DNA of 39,834 nt from Cellvibrionales bacterium UBA1854 (GTDB lineage: Bacteria > Pseudomonadota > Gammaproteobacteria > Pseudomonadales > Porticoccaceae): the NCBI GenBank assembly GCA_002338445.1, contig DDII01000014.1:1-39834 (forward strand), written 5' to 3'. Below the pieces are notes generated by a model. The model worked only from the letters and a program-made list of their open reading frames with translations. It had not been told where the DNA came from and did not search any database. The number at the start of each line of letters is the position of its first letter. The first letter of the stretch is position 1. The position numbers and the translations under genes were made by a program. Of this stretch, positions 34,684 through 39,834 are shown piece after piece.

Positions 34684-36465
34684 ATGCATCGATCAATTTA
34701 CTGCGGGGCCATCTCGCGCGACAATCTCGACGAAGACATAACGGTATGTGGATGGGTCGATCGGAGACGTGATCATGGCGGAGTCATTTTTATTGACTTA
34801 AGAGATAGGAAGGGAATAGTGCAGGTTGTGTTCGATGGTGATGCAGGAGATTATTTCGTTCGCGCCGACCGTGTTCGGTCAGAATATGTGCTTCAAGTCA
34901 CCGGGAAAGTTCGTGCCCGAACCCCAGAGACGGTTAACCCCCAAATGTCTACTGGTGAAGTAGAGATTTATGGAGTATCTTTGGAAATTCTAAATCGCTC
35001 TGAAACTCCGCCCTTTCAGCTGGATGAGCACGTCACTGTTGGGGAAGAAATTCGCCTAAAATACAGGTATGTGGACCTCAGGCGTCCCGAAATGCAGAAG
35101 GCCCTTTTTTTGAGGTCAAAGGTAACCCATTGCATCCGAAACTATTTAGGTCATCATGATTTTCTTGACATAGAAACACCTATTATGACGAGAGCAACAC
35201 CTGAGGGTGCGAGGGACTACCTGATCCCCTCGAGAACATACCCGGGCCAATTTTTTGCGATGCCACAATCTCCTCAGCTTTTCAAACAAATGTTAATGGT
35301 AGCGGGGTGTGATCGATATTATCAGATTGCTAAATGTTTCCGGGATGAGGATCTTCGAGCAGACCGACAGCCTGAATTTACGCAAATTGATGTAGAGGCG
35401 TCTTTTGTTGATGAGTTAGATGTGATGTCGTTTTCTGAGGAGATGATTAAGGAGATATTCTCTAAGCATATGGCAGTTGATTTGGGTGTCTTTCCAAAAA
35501 TTTCTTATGCTGAGGCAATAGAACGATTCGGCTCGGATAAGCCAGATTTGCGAATCCCATTGGAGTTAGTGGAGATAAAAGATCTTTTAATTGACATTGA
35601 GTTTAGGGTTTTTTCAGTACCTGCGAATGATCCAGATAGTAGAATTGCTGCGTTGAAAGTGCCGAGAGGGGCACATATGTCGAGGAAAAACATAGATGAA
35701 TATACTGAATTTGTAGGTATTTATGGAGCAAAAGGCTTGGCTTGGATCAAGATAAATTCGGTTAATCATGGAATAAATGGACTTCAATCTCCAATCATAA
35801 AGTTTTTAGGTGAAAAAGTCACTCTAGCTATAATGGAACGAGTTTCGGTAGAAGACGGTGACATAGTTTTTTTTGGAGCAGATAAGTCCTCTATAGTTTC
35901 TGAGGCATTGGGAGCGCTCAGAAATCGAATTGGCAGAGATTATAATCTATATTCTTGCTGCTGGGCTCCAGTTTGGGTCGTTGATTTCCCCATGTTTGAA
36001 AAATCAGATGGGGGTGGGCTTAGTGCGCTGCACCATCCGTTCACTGCGCCTGTTTGCTCAGTTGACCAACTCATAGATGCTCCACACGACGCTTTGTCGA
36101 GGGCTTATGATATCGTTTTAAATGGTTTTGAGTTGGGTGGAGGTTCGATTAGGATCCACGATCCAGTGATGCAAGCAGCGGTTTTTGAAGTCTTGGGAAT
36201 ATCTTACAAAGAACAACGGGACAAATTTGGATTTCTATTAGATGCGCTGAAGTTCGGAGCGCCTCCACATGGAGGTATAGCCTTCGGTCTTGATAGGCTA
36301 TTGATGTTGATGTTAGGGGCGGAGAGTATCCGAGATGTTATTGCTTTTCCCAAGACTCAAACAGCCTCATGTCTCCTCACTGATGCGCCTAGCAGTGTCG
36401 AGACAAAGCAGCTTAGGGAGCTGGGTGTTAGACCTCATAAAGTGGGCGGCAAAGTCTTAGATTAG
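34684..36465 (+). CDS. aspS: Aspartyl-tRNA synthetase, bacterial type
   Basis: Charges tRNA-Asp. At 593 residues it is the usual bacterial class IIb form: OB-fold anticodon-binding domain (about 1-110), catalytic core, and the GAD insertion (about 290-410). Motif 2 is seen in CFRDEDLRADRQPEFTQID (about 219-237), and motif 3 in FGLDRLLMLMLGAESIRDVI (about 538-557). His31 in RRRDHGG is a residue linked to relaxed tRNA-Asn recognition in Pseudomonas AspRS, but the companion position near 82 is not Gly here, so I make no call on discrimination. It lies between the zinc-ribbon gene (28 bp) and yebC (19 bp), in one operon. Confidence 0.97.
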   Translation: MHRSIYCGAISRDNLDEDITVCGWVDRRRDHGGVIFIDLRDRKGIVQVVFDGDAGDYFVRADRVRSEYVLQVTGKVRARTPETVNPQMSTGEVEIYGVSLEILNRSETPPFQLDEHVTVGEEIRLKYRYVDLRRPEMQKALFLRSKVTHCIRNYLGHHDFLDIETPIMTRATPEGARDYLIPSRTYPGQFFAMPQSPQLFKQMLMVAGCDRYYQIAKCFRDEDLRADRQPEFTQIDVEASFVDELDVMSFSEEMIKEIFSKHMAVDLGVFPKISYAEAIERFGSDKPDLRIPLELVEIKDLLIDIEFRVFSVPANDPDSRIAALKVPRGAHMSRKNIDEYTEFVGIYGAKGLAWIKINSVNHGINGLQSPIIKFLGEKVTLAIMERVSVEDGDIVFFGADKSSIVSEALGALRNRIGRDYNLYSCCWAPVWVVDFPMFEKSDGGGLSALHHPFTAPVCSVDQLIDAPHDALSRAYDIVLNGFELGGGSIRIHDPVMQAAVFEVLGISYKEQRDKFGFLLDALKFGAPPHGGIAFGLDRLLMLMLGAESIRDVIAFPKTQTASCLLTDAPSSVETKQLRELGVRPHKVGGKVLD

Positions 36466-36484
36466 TAGTAATTGGGAGATTACT

Positions 36485-37237
36485 ATGGCTGGACATAGCA
36501 AATGGGCCAACATAAAACATCGCAAAGCTGCGCAGGACTCGAGGCGGGGCAAAATATTTACTAAGTTAATACGTGAGTTAGTCGTAGCTGCTAAAGCCGG
36601 TGGCCCCAATCCTGACGATAATCCTCGTCTTCGTGCGGCGGTTGAAAAGGCGCTCGGGGCAAATATGAGAAGAGATACGGTTGACAAAGCGATTTCCAGA
36701 GGAGTGGGAGCTGGGGATAGTAATAATTATGATGAACTAACTTACGAGGGTTATGCGCCAGGTGGAGTTGCAATTCTAATTGAGTGTATGACAGATAATC
36801 GGAACCGAACCGCAGGAGAGGTTCGACATGTTTTCAATAAGAGAGGTGGCAATTTAGGCACCGATGGCTCGGTATCGTATCTCTTTAGACGTATCGGCAT
36901 AATTAGTTACTCCGCAGACATTGATGAGGAGGCAATTTTTGATGCAGCGTTGGAGGCGGGCGCAAATGATGTCATATTTACTGAAGAGGGTACAGTGGAT
37001 CTGGAGATAGATTTCGAAGAATTTCTTGCAGTCAAGGATCGCCTTTTAGACCAAGGATTTATGCCCAAGGATTCCGATATTATCATGTCAGCTACTCAGC
37101 AAGTACAATTAGATCAAGCGGCCACAGAAAAATTACTTGCTCTCGTTGATGACTTAGAGGATCTTGATGATGTTCAAAATGTTTACTCAAATGCTACAAT
37201 CCCTCCCGATTTTTGGGATAAACGCGGCAATAAGTAG
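36485..37237 (+). CDS. yebC: YebC/PmpR-family DNA-binding or translation-associated protein
   Basis: A 250-residue protein with the canonical YebC start MAGHSKWANIKHRKAAQD and the following RGKIFTKLIRELVVAAKAGG. The middle DELTYEGYAPGGVAILIECM and TDNRNRTAGEVRHVF blocks complete the three-domain fold. Family members have been described as transcriptional regulators and, for some, as factors that relieve ribosome stalling at proline-rich sequences. The gene starts 19 bp after aspS and is in the same operon. In many gammaproteobacteria ruvC follows; here the next gene is an M16 protease, after 177 bp that contain a hairpin. Confidence 0.96.
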   Translation: MAGHSKWANIKHRKAAQDSRRGKIFTKLIRELVVAAKAGGPNPDDNPRLRAAVEKALGANMRRDTVDKAISRGVGAGDSNNYDELTYEGYAPGGVAILIECMTDNRNRTAGEVRHVFNKRGGNLGTDGSVSYLFRRIGIISYSADIDEEAIFDAALEAGANDVIFTEEGTVDLEIDFEEFLAVKDRLLDQGFMPKDSDIIMSATQQVQLDQAATEKLLALVDDLEDLDDVQNVYSNATIPPDFWDKRGNK

Positions 37238-37328
37238 GATTGGATATCCACTATTGACTATTGGTGTTACATCTCGATATAAAATTCCCTCGGGGACCGT
37301 GAGTGGAAGAAATTTTTCTTAAGAGAGG

Positions 37329-37346
37329 GTGAGCATGTGTGCTCAC
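37329..37346. terminator. Perfect 7-bp hairpin between yebC and the M16 protease gene
   Basis: GTGAGCATGTGTGCTCAC forms a perfect 7-bp stem with a 4-nt loop, followed only by TTTG. It lies about 90 nt after yebC and 70 nt before the protease start. The poor T-run means it could equally be an operator for the protease gene. Confidence 0.35.
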
Positions 37347-37414
37347 TTTGCATGAGAAGTTTTGGGCCCTAGAGAGTTTAATTTTACTCCCATTCTGAGT
37401 ATGAGGCCTTGCCA

Positions 37415-39834
37415 ATGAAAAAACTGTCTATTGTTTTAAAAAAAGACTTCTTTAGCTTAACTTTTCGAATTTTGCAGACAGTTTTTTTTCCTTTTTTGTG
37501 CGGTCTCTTAATCGCCTGTGACCAACAGGGAGAAGATGTTTTTATAAAACAGAGTCCTAATGATAACCGAATGTATCGGTACCTCGAGTTACCGAATAAA
37601 ATGCGGGTCCTGATTGCATCGGACCCTTCTAGTGATAAATCCGCCGCGGCATTGACCGTTTATCGGGGTAGTTACCATAATCCAGAAACGCGGCCGGGAC
37701 TCGCCCATTTTTTAGAGCACATGCTCTTTATTGGTACCGAAAAATATCCAGCAATCGATTCTTTTCAGAAATTTATAACAGGTAATGGGGGTTACTCAAA
37801 CGCATATACGGCCACCGATCATACGAATTACTTTTACGATATTCAGCCGAGTGCTTTTGAAGAGTCTTTAGATCGATTCGCGCAATTCTTTATTGCACCT
37901 TTGTTGTCGCCCGAATACGTTGAGCGCGAAAAAAAGGCTGTTCACTCAGAGTACAAAATGCAGTACAAGGATGATTCGCGTCGTGGGTACATGGCAGCAA
38001 AGGAGGCTCTTAATCCTGAACATCCTGCTCGACGTTTTTCAATTGGGTCGCTAGAGACGCTCGCTGGTGATGTCGAGGAGGATTTAAAGCGTTTTTTTCG
38101 GATGAATTATTCCTCAGATCAAATGGCATTAGTGATTTTGTCCAACAAATCTTTGGATGATATGCAGCGAATTGTGAGTAGTGTATTTGGAGCAATCCAA
38201 AATCGACATATTGGGCCTAAGTATGTATCAGTTGCTCCTCTAACAGACAAACAGGTGCCAGCAATTTTGTCCTCGAGACCTTTGAAGGACATATATACCG
38301 TGAGCTACAACTTTCCAATACCTAATCCAAGGTCTCATTTTAAAGAAAAGCCATTGGACTATATTTCGAATCTAATTGGCCATGAGGGCGAGGGGAGCCT
38401 CCACCAAGCCCTACTTAAAAATGGTTGGATCGAAAGTTTGAGCGCCGGAAGTCAGGATTTTGACCGAAATAACAGCGTGATGTCTATAAATATAAAACTT
38501 ACAAGCGACGGAAGATCTCACATCCCCCAAATCTCTGACATGGTGTTTGAGTACATTGACATTTTGAGTATGGAAGGCCCAAAGTTATGGCGTTTTCAGG
38601 AGCAGTCTTCGTTAGCATCGCTCAAATTCCGTTTCCAAGAAAAAGGTACTCCCATTGATTTCGTATCCTCAATTGCTCCTATGATTGACAAATACCCGCC
38701 AGAAGATTTGTTGGTATTCCCTTATGTCATGGAAAATTTTGATTCTTCCTTAATCAAAGAGTATCTAGGATATTTAACCAGGGAAAATGTTCTAGTCGAG
38801 CATGTAGATCCCGATGTTGCAGTGTCCTCGAGAGAAAAATATTTTGATGTTCCCTATTCACTTGTTCTTGGACCAATTCCCAGGGGGAACTCAAGCAAGG
38901 CCCATATGTATCTGCCTTCTCCTAACATATTTATCCCTGAAAATATCGTATTATTGGCAGGAGACAATCTTTCGATGTCTAAGAGAACAGAAGATGAATC
39001 TGTCCAAATTTGGCTTGATACAGATATTGAATTCGGGGCTCCAAGAGCCAACGTTATTTTAAATTTATTTTTCGACAGTGGCCTCCAAACTCTTGAGGAT
39101 AATGCTAGGGCAAGGTTACTTTCAGAAATGGTAAATGATTCGTTAATAACTGAAACATATCCTGCACTTCTTGCAGGTTTGAGTTACAGCCTTACTGAAT
39201 CTGACAAAGGTTTTGTAATTACGGCCACAGGTTATAACGATAAATTAGTTGGTTTGTTGGGAAATGTTCTCCAATCTGTTGCAGACAAACCTTTAAATGC
39301 AAAACGATTTTTGACTATAAGAAGAAGTTTGACCACCTCCCTGCATAATTTATCGAAAGATCGCCCATATTTGCAGACCCTAAGAGCGCTTCAAGACGAA
39401 TTACTATCAGCAAGCTGGCCCCCCGATAAGCTTTTGGAAGAGATCAATCATGTTGAATTTAATGATCTTGTGGCATGGCGCAAGGAGCGATTTAGACGGG
39501 TCACCGTTATGGCGGCAATGCATGGAAATGTAGCACAGGATGATGTCATCCACCTTCGTAAGATTTTACGTGAAAACCTTAATTTAACAAAGGTTGACAT
39601 TCGTCGCTCGGAACTAAAAACAATTACCGAAAATGAGAGTTTGGATATTAATGTTGACCACGATGATGCTGCAGTATTGATATACGTGCAAAATCCTGAT
39701 GATACATATAGAACCCGAGCCATGAGTGCGCTAGCCGCACAGCTTTTACGCTCACCATATTTTTCTGAGCTCAGAACTCAACAACAACTTGGATATGTTG
39801 TTCACACAAGTACTAGGAGATTTCGTGACCGAAC
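37415..39834 (+). CDS. M16 (pitrilysin/insulysin-type) zinc metalloprotease lipoprotein, 3' end outside window
   Basis: The frame is open from ATG 37415 to the window's right edge (806 full codons), so the C-terminus is missing. The first 35 residues are a lipoprotein signal with lipobox LLIAC (Cys35), so it should be anchored in the periplasm or outer membrane. The inverted zinc motif HFLEH is at residues 98-102, and the third ligand is E179 in AVHSEY, 81 residues after H98 as in insulin-degrading enzyme. R/Y-containing substrate-binding elements typical of the family's C-terminal half appear at the edge (ELRTQQQLGYVVHT). Pitrilysin homologues degrade oligopeptides. It takes the place where ruvC usually follows yebC. 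Confidence 0.93.
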   Translation, partial: MKKLSIVLKKDFFSLTFRILQTVFFPFLCGLLIACDQQGEDVFIKQSPNDNRMYRYLELPNKMRVLIASDPSSDKSAAALTVYRGSYHNPETRPGLAHFLEHMLFIGTEKYPAIDSFQKFITGNGGYSNAYTATDHTNYFYDIQPSAFEESLDRFAQFFIAPLLSPEYVEREKKAVHSEYKMQYKDDSRRGYMAAKEALNPEHPARRFSIGSLETLAGDVEEDLKRFFRMNYSSDQMALVILSNKSLDDMQRIVSSVFGAIQNRHIGPKYVSVAPLTDKQVPAILSSRPLKDIYTVSYNFPIPNPRSHFKEKPLDYISNLIGHEGEGSLHQALLKNGWIESLSAGSQDFDRNNSVMSINIKLTSDGRSHIPQISDMVFEYIDILSMEGPKLWRFQEQSSLASLKFRFQEKGTPIDFVSSIAPMIDKYPPEDLLVFPYVMENFDSSLIKEYLGYLTRENVLVEHVDPDVAVSSREKYFDVPYSLVLGPIPRGNSSKAHMYLPSPNIFIPENIVLLAGDNLSMSKRTEDESVQIWLDTDIEFGAPRANVILNLFFDSGLQTLEDNARARLLSEMVNDSLITETYPALLAGLSYSLTESDKGFVITATGYNDKLVGLLGNVLQSVADKPLNAKRFLTIRRSLTTSLHNLSKDRPYLQTLRALQDELLSASWPPDKLLEEINHVEFNDLVAWRKERFRRVTVMAAMHGNVAQDDVIHLRKILRENLNLTKVDIRRSELKTITENESLDINVDHDDAAVLIYVQNPDDTYRTRAMSALAAQLLRSPYFSELRTQQQLGYVVHTSTRRFRDR

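Noticed and set aside
38010..39723. Several minus- and plus-strand frames over the right-hand end
   Set aside because: All are shadows of the long open M16 protease frame, which has an intact zinc site and family motifs throughout.
1..39834. tRNA, rRNA, CRISPR array, insertion sequence or prophage
   Set aside because: I looked through the spacers for cloverleaf-like segments, regularly spaced repeats and transposase or integrase motifs and found none; a covariance-model scan would be needed to exclude small RNAs.

Overview
The window looks like chromosomal DNA from a marine gammaproteobacterium, probably of the OM60/NOR5 or SAR92 type. That placement is inference. It rests on the gene order fmdB-like zinc ribbon, aspS, yebC, on an azurin and UbiX/alr/murI/proS housekeeping set, on several algal-polysaccharide enzymes, and on an RNase J-like protein, which most gammaproteobacteria lack. 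No rRNA, tRNA, CRISPR array, transposase or integrase was found.

Positions 1-14000 are accessory and carbohydrate-centred. After the tail of a TPR protein come a minus-strand pair (a secreted formylglycine sulfatase followed by a five-bladed-propeller glycosidase-like protein), a plus-strand RNase J-like/FkbM methyltransferase pair, and a 1154-residue cytoplasmic protein that resembles (alpha/alpha)6-barrel phosphorylases or hydrolases but that I cannot place in a family. A minus-strand operon follows: XRE regulator, GH2-like TIM-barrel enzyme, GPH sugar symporter. Read together, the sulfatase would act outside the cytoplasm, the GPH symporter would import the product, and the GH2-like enzyme and the large protein would process it inside. 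No TonB-dependent receptor lies in the window.

Positions 13600-19700 hold a 3-oxoadipyl-CoA-type thiolase, a multidomain GH81 laminarinase lipoprotein and a small membrane protein. Positions 19900-22600 hold an ABC exporter, preceded by a run of 12 G residues, and an azurin. Positions 22800-28300 hold acyl-CoA and redox enzymes: Fe-type alcohol dehydrogenase, two unrelated thioesterases, an MFE-2-type short-chain dehydrogenase, a zinc-less quinone reductase and UbiX.

Positions 28300-39834 are mainly core functions: alanine racemase, an unusual isocitrate dehydrogenase with an internal duplication and NAD-type residues, glutamate racemase, ProRS, zinc-ribbon protein, AspRS, YebC, and the first 806 codons of an M16 (pitrilysin-type) lipoprotein protease. 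The usual ruvC neighbour of yebC is missing here.

The most notable observations are the duplicated isocitrate dehydrogenase, the unclassified 1154-residue protein, the GH2-like gene that appears to start at ATT (or carries a 5' lesion), and the G12 tract upstream of the exporter.
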